Positions 8,957 to 17,553 of a DNA stretch of 47,602 nt are shown here, in pieces. Under the pieces are notes generated by a model, which made no database searches, had not been told where the DNA came from, and saw only the letters and a list, made by a program, of their open reading frames with translations. The translations under genes and the position numbers were made by a program. The number at the start of each line of letters is the position of its first letter. Within the stretch, counting starts at the first letter, position 1. This DNA comes from a virus: IMG/VR virus record IMGVR_UViG_3300017971_000089, positions 1 to 47,602 of that record. One strand, 5' to 3'.

Positions 8957-9148
8957 ATGGATAAAAAAAGCAAAACATTCATCGACGATTATTTTGGGCT
9001 TAAAGATCCGGAAAAGGAAGTATTGAAAAGGGACAATAAACGACTCAGGATGATTATAGGCGAATTGAAAAAAAAGTATAAAATTCCCACAGAAGTAATT
9101 GAAAAACTCAACGAAAATCCAAAACCTCAACCCAGGAAAAAGAAATGA
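8957..9148 (+). CDS. Small charged protein, unknown
   Basis: A perfect GGAGG site at 8947-8951 selects ATG 8957 over the in-frame TTG at 8945, giving 63 residues. The product is strongly charged and helical (EKEVLKRDNKRLRMIIGELKKKYKIP), with a basic Lys/Arg tail, as in small coiled-coil or nucleic-acid-binding phage proteins. Its stop overlaps the next start (ATGA), so the two are probably translated together. Confidence 0.65.
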   Translation: MDKKSKTFIDDYFGLKDPEKEVLKRDNKRLRMIIGELKKKYKIPTEVIEKLNENPKPQPRKKK

Positions 9149-9567
9149 TAGGCGTTTGTCTTTATTGGGACATAGATATCGAAAAGGGCTTAGGGATGAA
9201 ACGCTATTACAATTTCTCTAAGCAGACAGCTAAGGCGTTTGGCGCGACTCATTTGATCTGGATAGGGATAGATAATGATTATTTAATCGCTGACAGAGAG
9301 ATTAAAACACTTCGCTATGATTCTCTTGACGACGTGATCCGTAACTTTCAGAGCGAAAAACATGTGTTTTTAACCCTGGACGGTACGCCTCTAAAAGCAT
9401 ATAAGCATCCTGACGATAATGTTATTTATTTCGTAGGGTCCGACTTTGAGGGATTCTCTGCAGAGAAAATCCCAAAAGGAGCGGATAAGGTAAAAATTAA
9501 CGCTGATATTGAGTTATATGCTCATGTCGCCATGGGCGTTGTTTTAAGTAATCGGAGAAATCGGTAA
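9145..9567 (+). CDS. Possible SPOUT-fold (RNA methyltransferase-like) protein
   Basis: The 140-residue protein has a C-terminal half that follows the trefoil-knot pattern of the SPOUT superfamily. DNVIYFVGSDFEGFSAEKI corresponds to the motif with a hydrophobic strand then GSExxGhs. A later segment, ADIELYAHVAMGVVLSNR, corresponds to the SLNVSVAAGIhLY motif that closes the AdoMet pocket. SPOUT proteins methylate tRNA or rRNA. The canonical Asn of the last motif is replaced, and the N-terminal half is short, so activity is uncertain. It lies between a small basic protein and a tail-fibre gene, an odd place for an RNA enzyme. The match was made by eye and may be wrong. Confidence 0.45.
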   Translation: MIGVCLYWDIDIEKGLGMKRYYNFSKQTAKAFGATHLIWIGIDNDYLIADREIKTLRYDSLDDVIRNFQSEKHVFLTLDGTPLKAYKHPDDNVIYFVGSDFEGFSAEKIPKGADKVKINADIELYAHVAMGVVLSNRRNR

Positions 9568-11192
9568 TGGCTCTAACGCTTACATCAAACCTAACACTGT
9601 TGGTCGATTGCGAGAGTACCTCTAATTGGTCAGGGGATCCTACTTTAACAACGGACTCAACCAATTTTAAAGAGGGATCCAACTCTGTTGGTGTGAATGT
9701 TGATATTGAGACATTGACTATTAAGTGCGATTTAACCTCAGAGCGCGGAGCTACACAAAATTTAACTAATACTTGTATTTACTTCTGGGTGCTTCATTTG
9801 GTCCCAGGCAATCTTGATACTTGGTCGGCTGGCGGTTTAAGGCTTTATTTAGAGGACGGAAGCGGCAATTATAGTGAGTGGTCTGTGACTGGCGGCGACG
9901 AATATGAGGGAGGCTGGAGACGGTACTGTGTTGATACGTCAACAACTCCGGATTATGTAAGCGGCACTCTCTCGATCTCGGCCGTTGCGGAGATTGGTAT
10001 AACCTGTAAAGGAACAGCGAAGTTTAAAGCAACGGAAGAATATTATTGTGATTACTTCGCTTACCATGCTAATAATACTTATGCTTATACGATAACCGGC
10101 GGCGCCAGCGGAGACAAAGATTTTGAAGAACTGGCATCCCAAGACGCCTCAAGTGGTTACGGATTATTTGTCAAAAACTTGGAGGGGAACGGGTATATAA
10201 TAAATGGCCCGATAAGATGGAATGATACCGGAACGAGTGCGCTTACTTTTGAAGATACTAACCAGGTCATTTTTACGCCTAATTGCTGGCGATCTTTTAC
10301 TACAACCAATAGAACCAGCGCCGAAAGCTTTGTCGGATCCGATCAGTTTGAACAAACCATAACCGGCAACGGAACAGGGGCAACAAGTGTAACCTTTGGC
10401 GCCAAATCTGGAACCAGGGGGATTACCGGCTGTGTGTTTAAGTGTCATAATACAAATGATCCATCTTTAAAATTTACGGCCGACTCAAATGTTAACACCC
10501 TTAAATGGTACGGCACGTCATTTATTGATTGTGGTACGTTTACCTTCCCTGTCACCAGCGCAAACAGGGAGGTTATAGACTGTAATTTTATCGGCTGTGA
10601 CGTAGTAACTACGTCGACGATGATATTTACCTATTGTAACTGGATTAGTGCGGTTGATGATGCTATAACCATATCCAGCGCGACGTTTAACGTCACTTAT
10701 AGTAACATTATTGATCCTGGGGTGAGCGGAATTAATGTAACGGCGGATGTCGATGTTGATTTTACCGGAATTACTTTCTCTGGAACTGACGGAGTTTCGA
10801 CCTATGATGTTGAAAACTCTCAAGCAAATGCAATTGAGATAAATAATCTGGGATCTCCGAGATCTAATACGCAATACAAAAACGAAAATCCTGGAACCAT
10901 AACTATAAATACAAGCGTCAACGTAAGCGCAACATGTAAAAATAAGGCCGGAAATGCTGTTCAAGGTATAAAATGTCGAGTTGAGACAGATCCAGGCGGA
11001 GTTTTGATTGTTGAGGGATCCACAAACGCAAGCGGAGTTTTTACAGATACATGGAACTGGACCGGAGACACAGCGGCTAAATTTGTCGCCAGGTTAAAGG
11101 GCTATGAAGAAGTTGGGGCCTTCGCAACGCTTACAACTGACGACATAAATATACCGTTTACAATGATTAGAAGTGTTACAAATTTACCATAG
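9567..11192 (+). CDS. Tail fibre/spike protein with jelly-roll, beta-helix-like and Ig-like parts
   Basis: The 541-residue protein overlaps the previous stop by one base. Residues about 12-165 resemble a carbohydrate-binding jelly-roll (DCESTSNWSGDP start, DYFAYH near the end). The centre has repeated short strands with Asn/Cys/Gly turns (VIDCNFIGCDVV, MIFTYCNWISAV) that look like a right-handed beta helix. The last 90 residues look like an Ig-like or carboxypeptidase-regulatory domain (SVNVSATCKNKAGNAVQG, ASGVFTDTW). Such proteins usually bind host surface glycans. The product ends in VTNLP, echoed by VVNLP at the end of the next gene. Confidence 0.65.
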   Translation: MALTLTSNLTLLVDCESTSNWSGDPTLTTDSTNFKEGSNSVGVNVDIETLTIKCDLTSERGATQNLTNTCIYFWVLHLVPGNLDTWSAGGLRLYLEDGSGNYSEWSVTGGDEYEGGWRRYCVDTSTTPDYVSGTLSISAVAEIGITCKGTAKFKATEEYYCDYFAYHANNTYAYTITGGASGDKDFEELASQDASSGYGLFVKNLEGNGYIINGPIRWNDTGTSALTFEDTNQVIFTPNCWRSFTTTNRTSAESFVGSDQFEQTITGNGTGATSVTFGAKSGTRGITGCVFKCHNTNDPSLKFTADSNVNTLKWYGTSFIDCGTFTFPVTSANREVIDCNFIGCDVVTTSTMIFTYCNWISAVDDAITISSATFNVTYSNIIDPGVSGINVTADVDVDFTGITFSGTDGVSTYDVENSQANAIEINNLGSPRSNTQYKNENPGTITINTSVNVSATCKNKAGNAVQGIKCRVETDPGGVLIVEGSTNASGVFTDTWNWTGDTAAKFVARLKGYEEVGAFATLTTDDINIPFTMIRSVTNLP

Positions 11193-11204
11193 GAGGATAT
11201 GAAA

Positions 11205-14200
11205 ATGCCAATTGCACAAGATTGGAAAATCGACGAGGCGAATTTAACCATTTCCCACATAGATGGGATCCTGGTTTATGGATCTGGCTCAGGAGTCCAG
11301 CCTGCCGTCGGTGAATACGTTATAGGTGCTACGTCCGGAGCGATAGGTAAAATTTTAGAAGAAACCGGAGACGAAACCTCTGGGACGTTCACGATTACAA
11401 ACGTCTTGGGACAATTCTCCAGTGGTGAAAGCCTTGACCATTTAAGCAAGGTTGACTTTGATGGTGTAGGCAACGGTGGCTTTGAAATTGGCGATACTAT
11501 TGTGGACCAAGTGACTGGTACGATCGACGTTAAATTTATTGAATATAATATTGATGGTACGGCCGGTCACGGTACTATTTACGGCACAAATATGTCTGCT
11601 TTTACCAATAACAGCCAGCTAGACATATCCGGAGGTCAATCTGCCGTTGGCCTGGCCGATGGTACCGGTACCGATAATGATACGGCCTTTGATGCTGCCC
11701 TGACTGGCGCATTAAGACGTCCTGGATACTCTGACAATTCAAATAAGTCTATAATTGTTCACTATGACGGTGGCACGATCGACATTCCGGAAGATGCAAG
11801 AATCTCCGATCAAACTACCGGCGCCGAGGGCTATGCTCAGCGCGTAGTAGGTAATACTACAACTGGATCCGTAAGGATTATTGACTATGATACGGACTCA
11901 GGCACATGGACCAATAATAACAACATTGATATTGAGGACGTGGTTCATTGGGACAATCCAACGGCCGGTAAAGTATTTGCTGTCGGTGATATTGTTAAGG
12001 GTAGTGTTTCCGGTGCAACCGGCCGCGTCTTGGCTGTAATCGACGACGGAGACAGTACCGGCAAGATTATCCTGGCCGATGCCTCTGGAACCTGGAACGC
12101 CGCTTCTCCGGATTTACTGCAAGTATTACAGGCCGACGACACTTACGATACATACGCCGAATGTGAGAACACAACTCATACACTTGCGGCGGCTGTGTTA
12201 AATTTGCCGTCTGGCGTAAGAGATGAGCAAAGGGCCAGCCAGGGCGGATTATACCCATCAACGGACGGCCTTAATGTTATTCGTTCTTATAATGCCTTTT
12301 ATACTTACTTGTTTGATACCTTCGACGAACTGAATTTCCTGGATGATGAAATGCCGATGGAGGGTAAAGTAGGCGATCAGCTGTATATCATCATCAATGA
12401 TTATATTATTCCGGATCTCTCTTTTAGATTCTTAGAAAAAGGATCCTGCAGGGATTCAGGTAAAAATAATATTTGGGTAAATATAAGAACTGACGGCTCT
12501 AAAAATAACGTCGGTAATCATGGATATCTCTATGATTCCACAAATCCCACTCCACAACCAAACTTGAGGATTGTCCAGGATGGATCATATTTAGATCAGT
12601 TTTATCTCGAGGGAGATATTGATATCCTGGTAAAAGTTAAAACTTCCACAGATCCAAAGTATATTGATCCAAACTCGGAAACTATCGGCCAGTTAATCGA
12701 TAGCGGTGATTATGAGGTCCATTTGCGCGAATATCTCTCTACCTACGCCACAGCGGCCAGGTCAAAGCCTCTTGGTGGCGTTGACTTTGTTGGTATTCAG
12801 AATGAGGATGATTTAAATAACACAACTGGAACGCATAGAATGACTTACTCAGCTGGTGGTACTTTTTCGGTGGGTGAGGAAATTATCGGCGGTACGTCCG
12901 GAGCGATCGGAATAGTCACCGATGAAAATGTGGGTACTTCCGTTGACTATGTACTTAAAACCCCTGGGACAGACTTTTCCGGTACGGAAACAGTAACCGG
13001 CCAGGTATCAAGCAATACATGTACCAGGTCCGGCGGATCTGCATTAGTCTCCGGATATAGCACAGATATTAGAATAATGGTTGTAACCGATCGGATTTAT
13101 GACGCCACAAATGGTACTCAAACAGGAACCTTTACGCCTGGTGAACTTGTTACTCAGGCCGTCTCCGGAGCAACTGGCTATCTTATGGCCGACGAAGGAG
13201 ACGCTGGCGGTCTTTATCTTGAACACGTTTCAGGTACATTTAATAATACTGGAACGCTTACCGGCGGAGTCTCAAGTGCAACTTATTCAACAACCGGCAC
13301 CTTTACCCTGGAATCTGACCAGGACGATTTTCCGTATGATTTACTTAACGGTGACGGAAATAAAAATTATACCGGTGGAATTGCTTGTGATATTACCGGT
13401 GCAAGCCCTCAGACGGTCCAGGAGATGTATGAATATCTGAAATACAGATTTTCCGTTGAGGTTACGACCGTTATCTCCGGACACGGCGATGGTGCCGACA
13501 CGCCTGGTAATCAATTTAGGCGCTTAGATCCGACATTCGCCGAGGTTACGGCCTGTCCGGCCGGTATCAAGGCCGGTGATCTATTTATCGGCGCTCAAGG
13601 GTGGGCTGTCTACAAGGACGAGTTAGATTCTGCCGATATCCGGAATATAAAGCTATTTACCAACACAAATGAGGAACAGGATCCGCCTAACTTACAATCT
13701 CTTGTTTTCGCTGGTGATACCGAATCTGGCGTTAGGGTAGCTGCTTACCGTTCAACTGGTGCTGGAAACCAAGACATTCTAAGGACCGAGTTTGATGTTG
13801 GCGCTGTCGGCGGTGGTTACAATCAGTCTGGAGATAATGAGATCCTGGTAGGAGCAAATACAAGATCTGTCTCTCCTCTGCCGTCTGACGTGCCGGACAC
13901 AGGCGTTTTAAGAGTTTTAGATCCTAATGATACGGGTAAATATCTAAGATTTCCATATTCATCTGTCGATAGGACAAACAACGTCTTTACTTTGGCGTCC
14001 GGAACGATCGGGAATGTAACAAATAGCCAGGATCTTGTTTTAGACGATAATGTACATGTTATGCCTATTGAGGAGGAGGCCAGCGGTGCAACCGTATCAA
14101 ACAGCATCCAATATATAGGCGATATTCCCCTTTATGTTAAGGCCAGGTTAAAAGGTAAGCAAATTTACAAGGCCGCCGCTACTTTTGGTTCGGGTGGTTT

Positions 14201-14249
14201 AACTGTTGGTGTGGTACTTAATCCTGACGACGTTGTAAACTTACCATAG
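11205..14249 (+). CDS. Large tail fibre/virion protein with repeated GxxSGAxG beta motifs
   Basis: AGGAGG at 11191-11196 is only two bases from ATG 11199 but eight from ATG 11205, so the latter is preferred, giving 1014 residues. A motif of the form G-E/D-x-h-x-x-x-h/t-S-G-A-x-G recurs at about 11310, 11985, 12875 and 13140 (for example GEYVIGATSGAIGKI and GEEIIGGTSGAIGIV). Related weaker copies lie near 11490 and 11790. These look like beta-hairpin modules of a long extended fibre. The remainder is beta-rich with many Asp, Gly and Thr. No enzymatic motif is seen. The gene follows another fibre gene and precedes a beta-helix protein, so the three may form one receptor-binding apparatus. Confidence 0.65.
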   Translation: MPIAQDWKIDEANLTISHIDGILVYGSGSGVQPAVGEYVIGATSGAIGKILEETGDETSGTFTITNVLGQFSSGESLDHLSKVDFDGVGNGGFEIGDTIVDQVTGTIDVKFIEYNIDGTAGHGTIYGTNMSAFTNNSQLDISGGQSAVGLADGTGTDNDTAFDAALTGALRRPGYSDNSNKSIIVHYDGGTIDIPEDARISDQTTGAEGYAQRVVGNTTTGSVRIIDYDTDSGTWTNNNNIDIEDVVHWDNPTAGKVFAVGDIVKGSVSGATGRVLAVIDDGDSTGKIILADASGTWNAASPDLLQVLQADDTYDTYAECENTTHTLAAAVLNLPSGVRDEQRASQGGLYPSTDGLNVIRSYNAFYTYLFDTFDELNFLDDEMPMEGKVGDQLYIIINDYIIPDLSFRFLEKGSCRDSGKNNIWVNIRTDGSKNNVGNHGYLYDSTNPTPQPNLRIVQDGSYLDQFYLEGDIDILVKVKTSTDPKYIDPNSETIGQLIDSGDYEVHLREYLSTYATAARSKPLGGVDFVGIQNEDDLNNTTGTHRMTYSAGGTFSVGEEIIGGTSGAIGIVTDENVGTSVDYVLKTPGTDFSGTETVTGQVSSNTCTRSGGSALVSGYSTDIRIMVVTDRIYDATNGTQTGTFTPGELVTQAVSGATGYLMADEGDAGGLYLEHVSGTFNNTGTLTGGVSSATYSTTGTFTLESDQDDFPYDLLNGDGNKNYTGGIACDITGASPQTVQEMYEYLKYRFSVEVTTVISGHGDGADTPGNQFRRLDPTFAEVTACPAGIKAGDLFIGAQGWAVYKDELDSADIRNIKLFTNTNEEQDPPNLQSLVFAGDTESGVRVAAYRSTGAGNQDILRTEFDVGAVGGGYNQSGDNEILVGANTRSVSPLPSDVPDTGVLRVLDPNDTGKYLRFPYSSVDRTNNVFTLASGTIGNVTNSQDLVLDDNVHVMPIEEEASGATVSNSIQYIGDIPLYVKARLKGKQIYKAAATFGSGGLTVGVVLNPDDVVNLP

Positions 14250-14256
14250 GATAAAA

Positions 14257-15771
14257 ATGTCTGAACGAAGCGACATAACTCCGGACTTTACACTGAGTCC
14301 ACGTATTATATGGATTGATGCACCCTCAACGTCTTTAAACGCTCAAGACGCCGTTGACACCTTACGTTCTAAAACGTATGGAGAGGCGTCTTGGGATGGT
14401 ATGGACAATGAGGAGATATTTGTTAAGGTGTCGGGTAAAGAGGAATTAGACGCCGACACCGATGTTGGAATTACTATTCAGTTTAATGATGCAAAGGTCG
14501 CCTTTCAGAGAGATACGACGCCGACGGCAACGGGAACAGTGACCACGCAAGATACAGACGGTATAACCCTAATCGATAGCGCCGGAGATTTCTCAAACTT
14601 AGAACCTGGCGCTTGGCTGACTAATTTCGCAGATGAATCGATAGGCACAGTTTTAAGGATTGATTCTAATACCACACCAGCTCAATTAACTCTTGTAAAA
14701 GCATTAGAGCAAGGATCCGACAATCAGTTTGATATAGGCGATAGCTATAAAATATGGAATATTACCGAATGTGAACTAACTGGAGGTAATTTTACCGCAT
14801 TAGATAGTGTTGGGGCAAACATGTCCCCAGCTCTGTCAACTTTTGGCATCATGATTAGTAAAACATCTTCGGCGTCGGCGACTATTTCAAAACTCCAGAT
14901 TATAAAACTTCAGTACATGCTTGAGTCTTTGAGAAAGGGCCATCAAATATCCGGCGAATCTTGGTTCGTTTCTTCTTATAGCGGAAACGATTCAAACAGA
15001 GGGAATGAGGATACAAGCCCATTTTCTACAGTTACCGCGGCTATTGCAGCGGCCTCTGATGGTGATGGTATTTTTCTGATGAATGACCATCCATCTGGGA
15101 CGACAACCTGGGATGAACATGTTGACGTTGACAAAGGCGTACACATAAGAGGTAAGGGCGAAGGAACTATAATTGCGCCCACGACTGACCTTAACGACGG
15201 TTATAAATACGCAAGCGTTTATCTGGGACATAAGAATAGTAGTCTATCTGATTGCGCGGTTAAAACCGGCCCTGGCTCTGTGCGCGACCAGAGGGGCGTA
15301 AAGATTGATGCCGATAACGTACTGTTGGATAATATTTCGGTTTACGACGCGCATAACATCGGAGTATATTTGCAAAGCGGCGATAGAATAATTATTAGAG
15401 GTTGTAGAATTAACGATTCAGATGATTTTGGTATTTATAATCAGTTTGATAATACTCCAGATAGAATTATATTAGATAATATTTATATTGATGGTGGATC
15501 TGAAAACTGTTTAAGAATTGTTAAGGGTGGAGACGTGTTTATATATGGCTATTGTGTTTTTGAACAGGCGACAAAAGAGGGAATTGATATAAGATCAACT
15601 GTTTCCAGGCTTTTTATTGATGATAAAACTATCAGCGGATCTCCCTTAAATGGACTTGATGATAATTTGAGCGCTAATAGCGTAAATTGGTTCGGCGATT
15701 ATCAAAGAGAGAGAAATTGGGATCCTTCAATTAATCCAGAAGTAAACAAAATTATACACGGAGCGAGGTAA
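14257..15771 (+). CDS. Tail spike-like protein with right-handed beta helix
   Basis: The 504-residue protein has an N-terminal beta-rich half, with GTVTTQDTDGITLIDSAGDFSNL, a repeat type also seen in phage fibres. After about residue 230 comes a pectate-lyase-like parallel beta helix: NDSNRGNEDTSPFSTVTAAI opens it, and the coils continue through VLLDNISVYDAHNIGVYLQSG and IIIRGCRINDSDDFGIYNQ. This is the fold of many phage depolymerase or receptor-binding spikes. No catalytic residues can be assigned. It starts eight bases after the preceding fibre gene and overlaps the next gene by one base. Confidence 0.7.
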   Translation: MSERSDITPDFTLSPRIIWIDAPSTSLNAQDAVDTLRSKTYGEASWDGMDNEEIFVKVSGKEELDADTDVGITIQFNDAKVAFQRDTTPTATGTVTTQDTDGITLIDSAGDFSNLEPGAWLTNFADESIGTVLRIDSNTTPAQLTLVKALEQGSDNQFDIGDSYKIWNITECELTGGNFTALDSVGANMSPALSTFGIMISKTSSASATISKLQIIKLQYMLESLRKGHQISGESWFVSSYSGNDSNRGNEDTSPFSTVTAAIAAASDGDGIFLMNDHPSGTTTWDEHVDVDKGVHIRGKGEGTIIAPTTDLNDGYKYASVYLGHKNSSLSDCAVKTGPGSVRDQRGVKIDADNVLLDNISVYDAHNIGVYLQSGDRIIIRGCRINDSDDFGIYNQFDNTPDRIILDNIYIDGGSENCLRIVKGGDVFIYGYCVFEQATKEGIDIRSTVSRLFIDDKTISGSPLNGLDDNLSANSVNWFGDYQRERNWDPSINPEVNKIIHGAR

Positions 15772-16160
15772 TGGGAAGAACAAGGTCAAACGACAATAAC
15801 GAAGATGGAGCGAAAAGACGGTCGTTATTACAAAGACAATCGACACAACTAATTATGCTGGCAAGTGTTATCATCGGTCCAGCCGGTATTACCGGCCTGA
15901 TAAACGCCTACACGGATCCAAATGTTAAACAGCAATCCAGGATAGAACAACTTGAGATTGAGTCAAGTTCACAGAAATTGAAAATAAACAGCAATAAATC
16001 CAAAATGGAACAGCAAAACATGAGGATGGAAAACTATATATCCGGCCACGAGGAGCAGGAGAAGCTACGCCAGCAACTCAACGACAAAGAGTTTGAGCAT
16101 ATTCGCCAATTGCTATTAGAGATAAAAGAAGATGTTAAATCAATAAAAAACGGCCATTAG
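15771..16160 (+). CDS. Membrane-anchored coiled-coil protein
   Basis: The 129-residue product has a polar basic head of about 25 residues, one hydrophobic span at about 26-46 (QLIMLASVIIGPAGITGLINAY), then a long charged heptad-like region to the end (EQLEIESSSQKLKINSNKSKMEQQ, HIRQLLLEIKEDVKSI). One membrane helix plus a coiled coil is typical of XhlA-like lysis accessory proteins, i-spanins or membrane-anchored tail factors. It overlaps the spike gene stop (TAATG). The exact role is not settled by the sequence. Confidence 0.6.
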   Translation: MGRTRSNDNNEDGAKRRSLLQRQSTQLIMLASVIIGPAGITGLINAYTDPNVKQQSRIEQLEIESSSQKLKINSNKSKMEQQNMRMENYISGHEEQEKLRQQLNDKEFEHIRQLLLEIKEDVKSIKNGH

Positions 16161-16168
16161 GAGGCATT

Positions 16169-16732
16169 ATGGCAGCAGTACCAACACCAACACCGACACC
16201 ATTCCCCTGGTTGTCAGCCGGTAGTTTGCTGGCCGGACCAGTATTAAATACACTATTTCCAAAGGCTTTTGGTGGAGATACAGGATTTAAGGGCTTTGAT
16301 CCGACGCCTTACAAAGATCAAATAGTCGTAGATGAGGGAGACGCCAGCGCTATACGTCAAAATATCCTCTCCTCTATCCAAAAGGGAATTGTCGGGCCTG
16401 GAATCAGGGGAGTTAAACAAATTGGAGCGGCAGGCAGATTACCGAAAGGTACCACCCAGAGCGCTATAGCCGGAGTTGTGGGGAAGGGGAGTAAGGCTGT
16501 ATCACAAGCAGAGCCAGGTATCCAGGAACTAAGGCGTAAAAGCATGATGGATTTTCTAAACCTGAAAAGAGACTACATCAATCGTGAAAGCTTGCATGAT
16601 ATGTATACCGGCGAAAGGAACGCGGCTATGCTCCAGGGCAGTCTCGGCGGTCTTAGTAAGTTGATGATGCTCTGGCAAGGTGGATTGTTTGATAAACCCT
16701 CAACGCCAGGATTAAATACAGGAGGTCAATAA
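16169..16732 (+). CDS. Internal virion / ejection protein candidate (small)
   Basis: The 187-residue protein begins with a Pro-Thr repeat (VPTPTPTPFPW). It then has a hydrophobic Gly/Ala segment (LSAGSLLAGPVLNTLF) and a Gly/Ala/Lys-rich amphipathic stretch (GVKQIGAAGRLPKG, AIAGVVGKGSKAV), followed by a helical region. Small, Gly/Ala-rich, membrane-interacting proteins encoded just before large internal proteins occur as ejection proteins in P22-like phages (gp7, gp20). The start follows AGGAGG and the stop overlaps the next start. This is inferred from composition and order. Confidence 0.5.
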   Translation: MAAVPTPTPTPFPWLSAGSLLAGPVLNTLFPKAFGGDTGFKGFDPTPYKDQIVVDEGDASAIRQNILSSIQKGIVGPGIRGVKQIGAAGRLPKGTTQSAIAGVVGKGSKAVSQAEPGIQELRRKSMMDFLNLKRDYINRESLHDMYTGERNAAMLQGSLGGLSKLMMLWQGGLFDKPSTPGLNTGGQ

Positions 16733-17553
16733 TGCCTTATAATCCATTTGGGCTACGTGGTTATAGATCTCCACTTGCACAAAATCCCTATCTATCATCT
16801 GTTATGCAGGGAATTGATTTGCTATTGTCCGACGCTCAACAAAAGCAGCAACGGTCCCAGGCGATTGAATTGGAAAATCAGAGATTTGAGCGATCTCAAA
16901 ATGTAGCCACTCAGACAAGAAAGTTTAATATACTGGAAGGTATTACAAAGAGCAAAGATCTAACTCCGGCCACCAGGGAAAAAGGCTTCGATTTTCAAAT
17001 GGAAATGCTGAGAGATCCCGACGTAGACATCTCCGGATTAGAACCTAAAATTCAAACACAGGAACCGGAAACAGAGACGCCAGAGGAGCTATTTCCCACA
17101 AGTGCGATTGCTCAAAGAGTTTTTCCAAATATGCCAAAAGAATTACCATTTGATCTTAGGAAAGTGGTTGAAGTAGAGGCGACGAAACGCTGGAAAGCGC
17201 TCCTGGATAAAGATAAGGGACCAGGAACCGGCAAGGGCGAAGATTCTCCGGAGATGAAAACGATCAGCGATTATAAGGAACGGATGCTTAAATTATGGCA
17301 CCAGGGGATCCAAAAAACAGGATACACCGGATCAATCGATCAAACGGTTATATCAAGATATCTCCAGCAATTAGACGATCTGGAACGCGCATATAACGAA
17401 AACGGTAAATTAAACGAAAAAGAGCAAAAAATCTTAGACGCTTTAAAACCGCCGGAAGTCTCGGCCACAGAAGTAGGCGGCGCCATTAAGGGAATGTCAG
17501 ATCAAGACGCCGAAACCCTTAGACTATTAAGAGAGGCTGGACTAATAAAATAA
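16732..17553 (+). CDS. Internal virion / ejection protein candidate (medium)
   Basis: The 273-residue protein is mostly helical and polar, with a glutamine-rich coiled-coil-like segment (LLLSDAQQKQQRSQAIELENQRFERSQ) and long charged helices near the C-terminus (YLQQLDDLERAYNENGKLNEKEQKILDAL). There are no enzymatic motifs or signal peptide. It lies between a small Gly/Ala-rich protein and the giant polyvalent protein, with one-base overlaps on both sides. A packaged protein ejected with the genome, or a chaperone for the giant protein, would fit. Confidence 0.5.
   Translation: MPYNPFGLRGYRSPLAQNPYLSSVMQGIDLLLSDAQQKQQRSQAIELENQRFERSQNVATQTRKFNILEGITKSKDLTPATREKGFDFQMEMLRDPDVDISGLEPKIQTQEPETETPEELFPTSAIAQRVFPNMPKELPFDLRKVVEVEATKRWKALLDKDKGPGTGKGEDSPEMKTISDYKERMLKLWHQGIQKTGYTGSIDQTVISRYLQQLDDLERAYNENGKLNEKEQKILDALKPPEVSATEVGGAIKGMSDQDAETLRLLREAGLIK

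Noticed and set aside
10518-10964. Long minus-strand open frames in the fibre genes (also 9939-10142, 17750-18106, 19736-20269, 20285-20758)
   Set aside because: They lie opposite well-supported plus-strand genes, have no ribosome sites, and encode Ser/Leu-rich or Cys-rich sequence typical of antisense shadows.
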